This document shows positions 1 to 7,367 of a DNA stretch of 13,202 nt, piece by piece (the first letter of the stretch is position 1; every line of letters begins with the position of its first letter). The translations under genes and the position numbers were made by a program. Source of the DNA: an uncultured Collinsella sp. (lineage in GTDB: Bacteria > Actinomycetota > Coriobacteriia > Coriobacteriales > Coriobacteriaceae); NCBI GenBank assembly GCA_900551635.1, contig URWQ01000020.1:1-13202 (forward strand), given 5' to 3'. Below the pieces are notes generated by a model. The model was not told the DNA's origin and made no database searches. It saw nothing but the letters and a program-made list of their open reading frames with translations.

Positions 1-572
1 AAACAGCCGAGCTGCTCGGCCTGCTACAAGAACAAACCGAGCGGATGTCGCGGATGACCAAGGTATTGCTCGAGATGAGCGAGCTCCGCAGCGTTCCTTG
101 CGAGGACGATGTTGAACTTGGCCCCTTGTCCGAAGAGGTCCTCACCGACCTTGCACCACTTGCCGAAAATAAAGGCATAGCCCTCAATTGTGCTGGAGAC
201 GCTTTAGTAATCGGGAGCGACACGCTCCTCTATCGGCTGGTGTTTAATCTGGTCGAAAACGCCATCCGTTACAGCCGCTCCGGCTCGACTGTCAACGTCT
301 CCATCAGCGGCAGCGACAGCCACGTGCTCCTGCGAGTCAAAGATGAGGGCCCGGGAATACCCAAGCAGTACCGAGAGAGCATCTTCCAGCCGTTCTTTCG
401 TCTAGACAAATCCCGCAGCAGGGCATACGGCGGCGCAGGACTCGGGCTAGCGCTTGTTTGGGAGATTGCAGCGCTTCACGGTGGCACGGTAGAGGTCGAA
501 GCAAGTTCCGAGAACGGGACCACCATGCTCGTAAGCCTTCCAAAGAGATCTGCAGCGTTAACCGAACAGTAA
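1..572 (+). CDS. Sensor histidine kinase, C-terminal part (5' end outside window)
   Basis: The frame is open to the left edge, so this is the end of a longer protein; an internal ATG at 45 is not a credible start because the helix continues in frame before it. The visible part begins with an amphipathic helix that fits the second helix of the DHp dimerisation domain, so the phospho-accepting His (H box) lies outside the window. A HATPase_c (GHKL) domain follows with all the usual motifs: N box (LVENAIRYS), G1 box (DEGPGIP), F box (FQPFFRLD) and G2 box (GAGLGLAL). It should autophosphorylate and pass phosphate to a response regulator, which is not in the window and is probably encoded upstream. 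The stop is followed by only 33 bases before the LuxR-type gene, so the two could be cotranscribed. The signal sensed cannot be told because the input domain is missing. Confidence 0.93.
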   Translation, partial: TAELLGLLQEQTERMSRMTKVLLEMSELRSVPCEDDVELGPLSEEVLTDLAPLAENKGIALNCAGDALVIGSDTLLYRLVFNLVENAIRYSRSGSTVNVSISGSDSHVLLRVKDEGPGIPKQYRESIFQPFFRLDKSRSRAYGGAGLGLALVWEIAALHGGTVEVEASSENGTTMLVSLPKRSAALTEQ

Positions 573-605
573 AACGAAAGGGGGTCCCGAGCAACAGGAG
601 TACAA

Positions 606-1646
606 TTGCTGCTATTGTTGCCAGCTGTTGGGAGATGGATGATGGACTGCGATGGCTACCCATGCGTTCCCATGCCGTTGATGTGCACCGCCTTTGTGCC
701 GGGGCAGATTGACGCTGCGGTTGCAGGCATTTCCGACCCCGATTCACGCGCCATCGCCACGGCAGAAGCGCTGTACTTTCGCGGACAGGCCACCCTCGCT
801 GCCAAGACGGCGCGCCCCTATCTTGACGCCACCGATCCCGCGCTACGCTATTCCGCATGCTTTATCTGCGGATATGCCAGCCTGTCGCTCAACCGCATCG
901 CCGACACCCGCCGCTGCCTTGCGGGCATTCTCGATGCGCCGGCCGACGAGGAGTCGCCCGCCATCCACGCCACGCATATCCTGTTCGCCTCAGCCGCGAG
1001 TGTCCTGCTGCACTTGCCTTCCCCGTATTCTGCCGAAGAGTTTTATCCACTTGCGGCGCATCTGCCCGAAGGCCTGCGCCTGTTCGCCAGCTACGTGATG
1101 GCGCACGCCTTGTATCTGCGCGGCGAATACGGCCGCAGCCTGGGCATGGCGGAAAATGCCCTGATCATGAAACAGGGAAGCTATCCCATCTCGGAACTGT
1201 TCCTGCACCTGGCAGCTTCCATGGCATGCATGAGCCTCAAGGACATCGACGCCGCAAAAACGCATTTTGGAGCTGCTTGGAACATTGCGCGCCCCGACGG
1301 CCTTATCGAGCTCATTGGCGAGCACCACGGCCTTTTGCAGGGACTCATCGAGGCGTGCCTAAAATCGCAATACCCCGACGATTTCGCACGCATCATCGAG
1401 ATTACGTATCGATTCAGCTACGGCTGGCGGCGCATCCACAACCCCGATTCGGGCGAGGACGTGGCCGACGATTTAACGACCACGGAGTTCACCATGGCTA
1501 TGCTCGCCTGCCGCGGTTGGACCAACGCCGAAATCGCACGCCATATGGGTGTGTCGCCGGGCACCGTTAAAAACCGCCTATCAGGAGTGTATGCCAAACT
1601 TGGTATCGGAACTCGCGCCGAGCTGGTCGCGCATATGTTGCGTTAG
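606..1646 (+). CDS. LuxR-family transcriptional regulator with helical-repeat N-terminal region
   Basis: The last 60 residues or so form a clear LuxR/FixJ-type helix-turn-helix (TTTEFTMAMLACRGWTNAEI, then GVSPGTVKNRL and a terminal KLGIGTRAEL helix), so the protein binds DNA. The preceding 280 residues are Ala/Leu-rich helices resembling TPR-like or MalT-like superhelical repeats (for example LYFRGQATLAAKTARPYL and LYLRGEYGRSLGMAENAL). There is no receiver domain, no membrane segment and no Walker motif, so it is not an obvious partner for the kinase upstream. The start is uncertain. TTG at 606 has AGGAG at 596-600 with 5-base spacing and is used here; ATG at 639 has GGGAG 4 bases before it, and ATGs at 672 and 684 lack a Shine-Dalgarno sequence. 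The conserved-looking part begins near residue 28, so a later start would not damage the fold. It lies 155 bases before the large surface-protein gene, which it may control (inference). Confidence 0.87.
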   Translation: MLLLLPAVGRWMMDCDGYPCVPMPLMCTAFVPGQIDAAVAGISDPDSRAIATAEALYFRGQATLAAKTARPYLDATDPALRYSACFICGYASLSLNRIADTRRCLAGILDAPADEESPAIHATHILFASAASVLLHLPSPYSAEEFYPLAAHLPEGLRLFASYVMAHALYLRGEYGRSLGMAENALIMKQGSYPISELFLHLAASMACMSLKDIDAAKTHFGAAWNIARPDGLIELIGEHHGLLQGLIEACLKSQYPDDFARIIEITYRFSYGWRRIHNPDSGEDVADDLTTTEFTMAMLACRGWTNAEIARHMGVSPGTVKNRLSGVYAKLGIGTRAELVAHMLR

Positions 1647-1659
1647 CGACCGGGCCGCC

Positions 1660-1693
1660 AAGCGCATCGAACGTGTTCCGGAACCCGGCGCTT
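1660..1693 (+). other. Hairpin with central GTTCCGGAAC palindrome between regulator and surface-protein gene
   Basis: AAGCGC (1660-1665) pairs with GCGCTT (1688-1693), and the loop holds a perfect 10-bp palindrome, GTTCCGGAAC (1675-1684). It begins 13 bases after the LuxR-gene stop. It could be a weak terminator, although what follows is only ATTAATTT and not a true T tract, or a protein-binding site upstream of the surface-protein gene. Neither role is established. I see no convincing sigma-70 promoter in the rest of this 155-base gap. Confidence 0.3.
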
Positions 1694-1801
1694 CGCTCGA
1701 TTAATTTGGACATTTTGACCCTCGAACGGCACTACCGCCACGGGGCACCTTCTCGCAAAATTGGATTATTTCCACCGAAATTTGCGGGATGGGAGCCCAA
1801 A

Positions 1802-4800
1802 ATGCTTGATCGCCGTTCGCTACTTATCGCCGGAACATCCTCGCTAGCGAGCATTATGTTGCCTCGCGTGCCGGGAAGCGAAAATGCCTTCCTGCTGCCG
1901 TTCGCGCCCACCGCGGCCTATGCCGACGAAGAAGACCCCTTCAAGGTCCTGGTGCTCTCGCGCACCATGTTTGGTGTGGTTGTGATCGACGTCGCCAACA
2001 AGAATATGCCCATCAAGGGAGCCCAGGTCACGCTCGCGTCGCGTTATGCCGCGGGCAAGCAGCTCTCCGCCACTACCGACGACGAGGGCACGGCCATCTT
2101 TGAGGTCGCGCCTCTTTCGGAAGGCTACGTGGACGAGGCAACGCTTCTCGACGCGTACGACTTTAACGGCGGCATCTCCATTAGCATGGCGGGCTACCGT
2201 GATGTCGAGATTCCCCTTGCGCGTATCCAGGGCGGCACCGCCATAACCGCGCCCACGCGTCCGCTTTCCGACGGCGAGCCGTACTTCCGCCAGCTCACAT
2301 TCGACGAATGGGACATCCAGTACGCTGAAGCCACGTTCATGACATTGCCGAAGAACGACACGGCAAACGAGCAACCCGACACGCACGCCTTTACCGTGCA
2401 GGCACATCTGCCACAGGGTGGACAGGCAACGCTGCACATCAACAAGGTAATGCCCGCCACGAGTAGCTCACCCGAAACTGTCACGCAGATTGGCCAAGTC
2501 AAGGCCAGCGCATCGGGCACGAATAATCTGGCGACGTTCACGCTCGAAGACAAGTTCCTCGATGCAGCGTCAAACCTTCTGGAGGAAGGATGCAAGCTGC
2601 GCTTTGTCCTCGACTATCAGGGCAAGACCTATACACTCTCCTCCCCCATGGCCGTTGTCACCGCGCCGGCCGCAAAGGCAGAATCGGGCTCGACCACTAT
2701 CGTCCCCACCACCATGGACCAAGAGATCACTCCGTTTGATTTCCCGGCGGCGTTTCCCGGCATCGGCGGCAATAAGTTCACCTGTTGGATGCCCTCGTTC
2801 CCCATTTTGTTCGATTTCTCGTTTGCTGGATACGTGCTGTTTGGCGGAGGATACAAACCGGTCGGCTACATGAACGATTCGGGCAATCCGGATCCGGAAT
2901 ACTGGAAGAAATCGCCGCGTGAGTCGGGCGCCAAGCGGGCAAACCGCTACCTCGACGAAATGGAGGGGAAGTGGAATCAGTACAAGAGTATGAGTGCCGG
3001 CTCGGGCACCGATCCAAGAAACACCAAGCTGCTTCGTCACCACTGCACGCTGCTGTTCACGATGGACATCGCCACACAGCTGTACGGCTCGCTCGCCTAC
3101 GACTGGGTGGGCAAAACCTGGGGCAACAACAACGATCCCGCATACGGCAATATTAAGGCACTCTTCCAAGTAAGAACCGACCTCAATTGGACCGAGCAGT
3201 TTACCCTAGGACCGGTGCCGTTTTTCCTAAACGTCAACCCCTGGGTGCTGGCGAAGCTGGCGCTCGCCGTGGGTGCCCACACGCACGGCAGCGGCGCGGC
3301 GTTTTTTAAAAACATTTCGCTCGACTATTCAAACACCTCGGGCTCGTTCACCATCCAGATCGGGCTTGCCGTCACCTTTGGCGCCGGCGTTGCAGGCGTC
3401 GCTTCGTCTGCCGTGCGCGGCGCCGCATCCCTCACGCTGTTCATTGGGTACGAGAAGGCAGATGGACACCAGCTTCCGCGACTGCGCGTAGGTGCAGACG
3501 TCGATGTCGATGTGATACTCCAGTTCGTCATGTTCAAGTGGACCACCAAGGCTTGGTCGGGGTCGTGGCCCACACTCCTCGATTCGTGGAATATGTCGGT
3601 GAACAACGGCGACCAGTATGTACTCCAGCGCTCTGAACTTGCATTGGGCGGAGATACGCCTTACACGCTGGATGCCTGCTTCGGCACGCCCGGTGACATC
3701 GAGGCGGGCGGCGTGCCGCAATTTATCGCATCGGCCACCATCGTCACCAACGCCGAGCTGCTCGCACGCGCCGAGGTTAAGGCCGATGGCGTAAACGTCG
3801 CGCCTGTCGTGCGCGATTGGGATCAAGCGGTCACGCGCATTGAGCTCGAGGCGGATGCAGAAAGCGACGACACGGGACAGATCGAGCATTTCGTCCACGC
3901 ACTGATGGGAAACGACGAAAACGCCGCACCGATGTATGAGTACACCTATATCGGGCAGGCGACGAACGCCGTTGCGGACCCCAACGCCAATTCTGCCGGC
4001 GTGTCGGAGGACGAGCGTGGCGGCATAAAACCCTCGAGCGACAACGTGCTGTTTTCCGGCGTGCTCAGCGAAGCTCACATGAAGCTGGCAATGATTGCCG
4101 GCGTAGAATGCCTGTTCCGTATCGCCTCGGTGCGCTACGGCGACAATGGCCGCTCGCGTCTGGTGGTGCACACAAAGGCAAACGGCACGTGGTCTGCCCC
4201 CATGCCCGTGGACTTCCCCCTTGGCTTTGGCGAGGGCGACGTGGAGCGCGACGGCATATTCGATTACGACTTCGACGTAGTGGAATATACGGACGGAAGA
4301 GAAAACCAGGACGCTTACGTGCTGCTGGTCTCGGGCGAGCGCCCCGACGGCGACAACACCCTTTTCGATACGGCAAGCACAGCCGGCATACTGTCCGTTG
4401 TGCGCCTGCGCATAAGCAACGACGGAGTTCGCGTGATGTCGCACACGTCGTGGCGCAGCATCTCGCGCGGCCGCCTTCAGGAGGATGGCCACCATTGTCT
4501 GCAGTGTCCACGCATCACGGTGGGCAAGACGCTGGTCGACGGGCGCCTGTCGGGCGCTTACCTCCACCGCCGCGGAACCACCGCAGAAAAGGCGCTGGGC
4601 AATGAGGCAGAGGTTGCGCTGGAGTGCTTCACCCTGTGGTCGGACGTTTCGGGCGACAGCCTGACGTTCCGCCAGGTTCTCCGCTTTCCGCAGGCACCGT
4701 CGAGTATCGAGCTGGGCGCGCCCGAGAATATCAACGGCAAAATGGTGGTGCCCGTTGCATACGAGACTGCAGGCGGTTGTGGCTGTGCATCGTACGCCGT

Positions 4801-6196
4801 GATCGGCCAGTCCATTGCGGGCTGGGGCGTTATGTCACCAGATGCCACAGTACCCCACGCGGTGCCGTGGCCGCAGCACACGGGCTTTTTGGCTACCGTC
4901 AACGAGCAGCTGCAGCATATTACTTGGGCACGAGGCGCATCGGCATTTGCAACGCAGCCCGTGGGCGCCGCAGGCTGTGGCCCGGCATCGTTTAGCGTAA
5001 AAAACAACGGCAGGTGCGTGCTCTATGTAGAGAACACCGATGGCAAGGTGGGGCAAACCTACGACGAAAAAGGCAACCCGGTAGCAGTGATGGGCAAGCA
5101 CTTCCGCATCTTCGCCAGCACCTTGGCAGGCGATCTGTTCACGGAGCCGTTCGTGATGTGCGAGCTGGACCATCCCGTCGATCAGATAACGACTTTTTTG
5201 ACGTCGGGAGGCATGCTCTCCGCACTCGCCACGCACATTGTAAGCGCGGAGAAGAGCGAGGCAGAGCTGCACGGCATCGAAGTACCCTTGGTGGCGTGTG
5301 CCACTCCGACGGGTGCGGTCGCCACCTCGGGCGCAGTGGTACCCGGAGCAGCAGGCGAATCCTTCATGGTCACGGTACGAAACGACGGCAACACCTTGCT
5401 GACCGCCGGAACGATCGATCTGTACCGAGAGGGTTCCAACCAGCCGTTCTCCAGCGCATCCATCGGATTCGGAGCGAACGCACGCACGGCATCGATCTAC
5501 GATCCGGAGCTTGCCGAGGATGCTTCGGCCAACGACATGGCACACGTGAAGTACGCGCTCGAGACGCTGGACACACGTTTTGCAACGCACCCGCTGGTTG
5601 CCGACAATGGAAACGCCGTGCTGGCACCGGGCTACACGGCACAATTCCGCATGAGCTTTGCCATCCCGGAGAGCTGGGGCGACGAGGTGGGCAAACGCGT
5701 CACGCTGTATGCGAAGGCGCGTGACCTGGTGGCACTCGATCCCGTAACGCTCGAGGAAATTCGACCGGGCGCAAACTCGGCGCTGGGTGCCGTACTGCAC
5801 GAGCTTCATGTGCCCGACGCGGCATGCGAACGCTCAGAAGTTCAGGTCGGCGTATACGACAGCGCGGATACGACAGGACTTCACGATGCACCGATGACGG
5901 CGGACGGCGGTGGCGGCTCAAGTGGCGGCGGTACTGACAAGGGCGGCGACTCCGGCGGAAGCAGCTCCAGCAGCGGCAAGGATCACGGCAATAACAAGCG
6001 CCCCGGAAAAGCGGGCGCGCTTGCGGGCACGGGCGATGTCAACGCTCCCCTTACGGCAGCCGCAGCAGCACCCGCCGCCCCAATGTGCGCAACAGCACTC
6101 GCCGCAGCAGGCGCCGGCCTCGTCGCCTACAGCGCCCGCCGCACGGTGCTCGAAACCGACACCGCCGATGAGGTCAATTCGGATAAGCCTCGCTAG
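1802..6196 (+). CDS. Very large exported, probably wall-anchored surface protein with Tat-like signal and LAGTG sorting motif
   Basis: The start chosen is ATG 1802, with GGGAG at 1791-1795 and 6-base spacing. It puts a signal peptide exactly at the N-terminus, whereas the open frame back to a GTG at 1673 has no such logic. Of 1464 residues, 1-41 look like a twin-arginine signal (DRRSLLIAG, then a hydrophobic run, probable cleavage after AYA41). Residues 46 to about 140 resemble a prealbumin or carboxypeptidase-regulatory-like beta-sandwich (IKGAQVTLASR, TTDDEGTAIFEV). The long middle is not recognised; stretches near 785-800 (RLVVHTKANGTWSAP) look like beta-propeller strands. About 1175-1330 has a CARDB/Ig-like pattern (FMVTVRNDGNTLL). 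A Gly/Ser-rich linker (1369-1406), LAGTG (1407-1411), an Ala-rich hydrophobic stretch and an Arg-Arg plus polar tail end the protein, the layout of a sortase substrate of the high-GC LAXTG type. No sortase gene lies in the window and no enzyme motif was seen. Many Cys residues are unusual for a wall protein. Confidence 0.88.
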   Translation: MLDRRSLLIAGTSSLASIMLPRVPGSENAFLLPFAPTAAYADEEDPFKVLVLSRTMFGVVVIDVANKNMPIKGAQVTLASRYAAGKQLSATTDDEGTAIFEVAPLSEGYVDEATLLDAYDFNGGISISMAGYRDVEIPLARIQGGTAITAPTRPLSDGEPYFRQLTFDEWDIQYAEATFMTLPKNDTANEQPDTHAFTVQAHLPQGGQATLHINKVMPATSSSPETVTQIGQVKASASGTNNLATFTLEDKFLDAASNLLEEGCKLRFVLDYQGKTYTLSSPMAVVTAPAAKAESGSTTIVPTTMDQEITPFDFPAAFPGIGGNKFTCWMPSFPILFDFSFAGYVLFGGGYKPVGYMNDSGNPDPEYWKKSPRESGAKRANRYLDEMEGKWNQYKSMSAGSGTDPRNTKLLRHHCTLLFTMDIATQLYGSLAYDWVGKTWGNNNDPAYGNIKALFQVRTDLNWTEQFTLGPVPFFLNVNPWVLAKLALAVGAHTHGSGAAFFKNISLDYSNTSGSFTIQIGLAVTFGAGVAGVASSAVRGAASLTLFIGYEKADGHQLPRLRVGADVDVDVILQFVMFKWTTKAWSGSWPTLLDSWNMSVNNGDQYVLQRSELALGGDTPYTLDACFGTPGDIEAGGVPQFIASATIVTNAELLARAEVKADGVNVAPVVRDWDQAVTRIELEADAESDDTGQIEHFVHALMGNDENAAPMYEYTYIGQATNAVADPNANSAGVSEDERGGIKPSSDNVLFSGVLSEAHMKLAMIAGVECLFRIASVRYGDNGRSRLVVHTKANGTWSAPMPVDFPLGFGEGDVERDGIFDYDFDVVEYTDGRENQDAYVLLVSGERPDGDNTLFDTASTAGILSVVRLRISNDGVRVMSHTSWRSISRGRLQEDGHHCLQCPRITVGKTLVDGRLSGAYLHRRGTTAEKALGNEAEVALECFTLWSDVSGDSLTFRQVLRFPQAPSSIELGAPENINGKMVVPVAYETAGGCGCASYAVIGQSIAGWGVMSPDATVPHAVPWPQHTGFLATVNEQLQHITWARGASAFATQPVGAAGCGPASFSVKNNGRCVLYVENTDGKVGQTYDEKGNPVAVMGKHFRIFASTLAGDLFTEPFVMCELDHPVDQITTFLTSGGMLSALATHIVSAEKSEAELHGIEVPLVACATPTGAVATSGAVVPGAAGESFMVTVRNDGNTLLTAGTIDLYREGSNQPFSSASIGFGANARTASIYDPELAEDASANDMAHVKYALETLDTRFATHPLVADNGNAVLAPGYTAQFRMSFAIPESWGDEVGKRVTLYAKARDLVALDPVTLEEIRPGANSALGAVLHELHVPDAACERSEVQVGVYDSADTTGLHDAPMTADGGGGSSGGGTDKGGDSGGSSSSSGKDHGNNKRPGKAGALAGTGDVNAPLTAAAAAPAAPMCATALAAAGAGLVAYSARRTVLETDTADEVNSDKPR

Positions 6197-6245
6197 CTCT
6201 CAGTTACCTTTGCGAGAGACGCCGACTCGGCTCATCGAACATCAA

Positions 6246-6281
6246 AATGGGCTGGTTCTGGATACCCAGAGCCGGCCCATT
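6246..6281. terminator. Strong hairpin between convergent genes, likely bidirectional terminator
   Basis: A 16-base left arm (6246-6261) pairs with a 16-base right arm (6266-6281) around an ATAC loop; 14 pairs are Watson-Crick and two are G-T. Read on the minus strand it begins 5 bases after the stop of the membrane-protein gene and ends in ATTTTG, a short U tract. Read on the plus strand the U tract is poor. It is therefore best seen as the terminator of the minus-strand operon that may also stop transcripts of the surface-protein gene. Confidence 0.75.
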
Positions 6282-6286
6282 ACGCA

Positions 6287-6871
6287 TTAGATATCGTCAG
6301 TGGAGTCGAGTTCTGCCTCGAGCTTGGCACGGCGTCTTTTCGCCGTGAAAAACGTTGCGCACAGGGCAGCAAACGTGGCCGCGAAAATCGTCACACCGCA
6401 GAACACGCCCGTGGCCAGGTTCGCCAACCAAAAGACGCTTTCGAGCGGTACGATCTGCGCCTCAGCGATACAGCGCATTGCGGCAATAACAAGCGCGAAC
6501 GAGGCGCCGCTAAGACCGCTGACAAGCAGGAAATATCCAACAGGAAGATGCTCGGTTTGCCCAAAATGATTGGTATCGACATAGCCCTTCCGCGTTTGCA
6601 GTCCTGCGCAAATCAACATCACGAGAACGAGCCACAAATACATGGCCGCCTCAAACGGCGTTGCAAAGCCATGCGGCATTTCACTGGCGTCGCTGTGAAC
6701 CCACGCAACCTGTCGAGCTATAAACTGGTAGAAAAAGATCATCAACATGCCAAACGAAAGCAGTACGAAACCAATCTTGTAGATCTTCGCGCTCTCAGCC
6801 TCCAGGCGCTCGTCCTTTGGGCCGGCATATTCACGCCACTTTTGCACGAGTTTTAAATCTTCAAATTTCAT
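6287..6871 (-). CDS. Four-helix integral membrane protein of unknown function, second gene of XRE operon
   Basis: The protein has 194 residues. A charged cytosolic N-terminus (about 1-30, including KDERLEAESAKIYKIG) is followed by four hydrophobic segments at about 33-52, 73-93, 112-131 and 145-173, then a basic segment (KRRRAKLEAEL) and an acidic end. This matches small membrane proteins often encoded just after short XRE regulators in Gram-positive genomes. The 'DER...E..KIY.IG' N-terminus reminds me of DUF6773-like proteins, but that is memory and not a search result. No enzymatic motif is visible. The start is firm: AGGAG overlaps the stop of the XRE gene (TAGGAG) and sits 6 bases before ATG, so the two genes are tightly, and probably translationally, coupled. 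The hairpin at 6246-6281 follows the stop. It may be a sensor or immunity-like partner of the regulator; this is inference. Confidence 0.85.
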   Translation of the reverse strand: MKFEDLKLVQKWREYAGPKDERLEAESAKIYKIGFVLLSFGMLMIFFYQFIARQVAWVHSDASEMPHGFATPFEAAMYLWLVLVMLICAGLQTRKGYVDTNHFGQTEHLPVGYFLLVSGLSGASFALVIAAMRCIAEAQIVPLESVFWLANLATGVFCGVTIFAATFAALCATFFTAKRRRAKLEAELDSTDDI

Positions 6872-6880
6872 AGCGAACTC

Positions 6881-7111
6881 CTAAAGAGCGTCAGGGTCGA
6901 CGTCGCTCTCGTCTTCCCAAAACAAGTCGTTCAACGTAACGCGCAGCACCTTACAGATTGCCACGCACAAATTGAGCGTGGGGTTGTAGCCGCCCGCCTC
7001 GATAAGACCGATAGTCTGGCGCGTAACGCCCACGGCCTCGGCCAAGTCAGCTTGCGAAAGGCCAACCACCGCGCGCGCCGCCTTCATGCGTAGGTTCTTT
7101 TTGCCCGGCAT
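6881..7111 (-). CDS. Small XRE/Cro-C1 family transcriptional regulator
   Basis: This 76-residue protein is almost entirely one HTH_3 DNA-binding domain: LSQADLAEAVGVTRQTIGLIEAG holds the helix-turn-helix pair, and NPTLNLCVAICKVLRVTLNDLF holds the remaining helices, with an acidic tail (EDESDVDPDAL). It belongs to the short, single-domain class that commonly represses its own operon. The start used is ATG at 7111, with AAAGGAG (minus strand, 7122-7116) 4 bases upstream. The open frame extends to 7171, but that would put the coding start inside the -10 element at 7160-7165, so it is rejected. It is first in an operon with the membrane-protein gene. The flanking half-sites point to autoregulation. 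No effector-binding domain is present, so any signal must come through oligomerisation or a partner, possibly the membrane protein. Confidence 0.93.
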   Translation of the reverse strand: MPGKKNLRMKAARAVVGLSQADLAEAVGVTRQTIGLIEAGGYNPTLNLCVAICKVLRVTLNDLFWEDESDVDPDAL

Positions 7112-7131
7112 GGAGCTCCTTTCGTAAATGT

Positions 7132-7200
7132 GGACAGATATCCGTTGCAAGATGACAGAAATATATTGCATCCATCAGAAGATGTCAACTATATCTGTCA
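7132..7200. promoter_or_regulatory. Three GACAGATAT-like half-sites around the XRE promoter (candidate operator)
   Basis: GACAGATAT occurs at 7133-7141 (plus), as GACAGAAAT at 7154-7162 (plus), and in inverted orientation as ATATCTGTC at 7191-7199. The first two are offset by 21 bp, two helical turns. The third abuts the -35, the second overlaps the -10, and the first lies in the leader. This arrangement fits binding of the small XRE protein to repress its own operon. Binding is inferred. Confidence 0.6.
7160..7188 (-). promoter_or_regulatory. Near-consensus sigma-70-type promoter of the XRE/membrane-protein operon
   Basis: On the minus strand a perfect -35 TTGACA (7188-7183) is separated by exactly 17 bases from a -10 TATATT (7165-7160). 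Transcription would begin near 7153, leaving a leader of about 40 bases that contains the AAAGGAG site. So strong a promoter before a repressor gene fits tight negative autoregulation. Confidence 0.85.
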
Positions 7201-7264
7201 TTATGAAAATCATGTTCGTCATCGCCATGCGGACACAACAACTTCGATTCGCTATTCAAACTTG

Positions 7265-7365
7265 CTCGGACAGAACCGACTCGGTTTTGTCCGAGTAAAC
7301 TCGAGCATAAACTGATTCATGCGATACAATTAACTCGGACAAAACCGAGTCGGAAGGAACCGAGT
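7265..7365. repeat. Four copies of an 18-bp palindromic unit (ACTCGGACAAAACCGAGT) in the ATPase leader
   Basis: Copies: 7265-7280 (one mismatch in the core, shortened ends), 7279-7296 (inverted, overlapping the first by two bases), 7333-7350 (perfect unit) and 7348-7365 (14 of 18 matching, overlapping the third by three bases). Each unit can fold as ACTCGG/CCGAGT around a 6-base loop. The fourth copy holds the GGAAGG ribosome binding site of the ATPase gene and ends two bases before its GTG. The unit is not seen elsewhere in the window. It could be an operator array, an RNA structure masking the ribosome binding site, or both. Confidence 0.85.
7301..7330 (+). promoter_or_regulatory. Possible promoter of the ATPase gene
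   Basis: TACAAT at 7325-7330 is a good -10 candidate; the best-placed -35 (TCGAGC at 7301-7306, 18-base spacer) is poor. If it is used, the paired repeats at 7265-7296 lie just upstream of the -35 and the pair at 7333-7365 covers the transcription start and leader, which suits either activation or repression through the repeats. Confidence 0.4.
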
Positions 7366-7367
7366 AA

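Noticed and set aside
1669..1680. A second LexA box (CGAACGTGTTC)
   Set aside because: The half-sites are only two bases apart where four are needed, so it does not fit the LexA consensus.
1673..1801. 43 extra N-terminal codons for the surface protein from a GTG at 1673
   Set aside because: No ribosome binding site, overlaps the palindrome, and would bury the signal peptide inside the protein; ATG 1802 has a good Shine-Dalgarno site.
3329..4567. A 412-codon minus-strand open frame inside the surface-protein gene
   Set aside because: Antisense shadow in a GC-rich gene; no domain, no sensible start site, and the plus-strand frame has a clear signal peptide and sorting signal.
6287..7111. Toxin-antitoxin module from the XRE and membrane-protein genes
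   Set aside because: The 194-aa four-helix protein does not resemble known toxins, and the gene order and coupling fit a regulator plus membrane partner equally well; no positive evidence.
7112..7171. 20 extra N-terminal codons for the XRE regulator
   Set aside because: They would cover the -10 element and candidate operator; ATG 7111 has AAAGGAG just upstream and starts right before the conserved HTH domain.
7204..7299. A 31-codon plus-strand open frame before the ATPase gene
   Set aside because: No Shine-Dalgarno site and it runs through the palindromic repeats; no sign of coding beyond an open frame.
7265..7365. CRISPR-like array
   Set aside because: The palindromic units overlap or are separated irregularly and include an inverted copy; there are no regular unique spacers and no cas genes.
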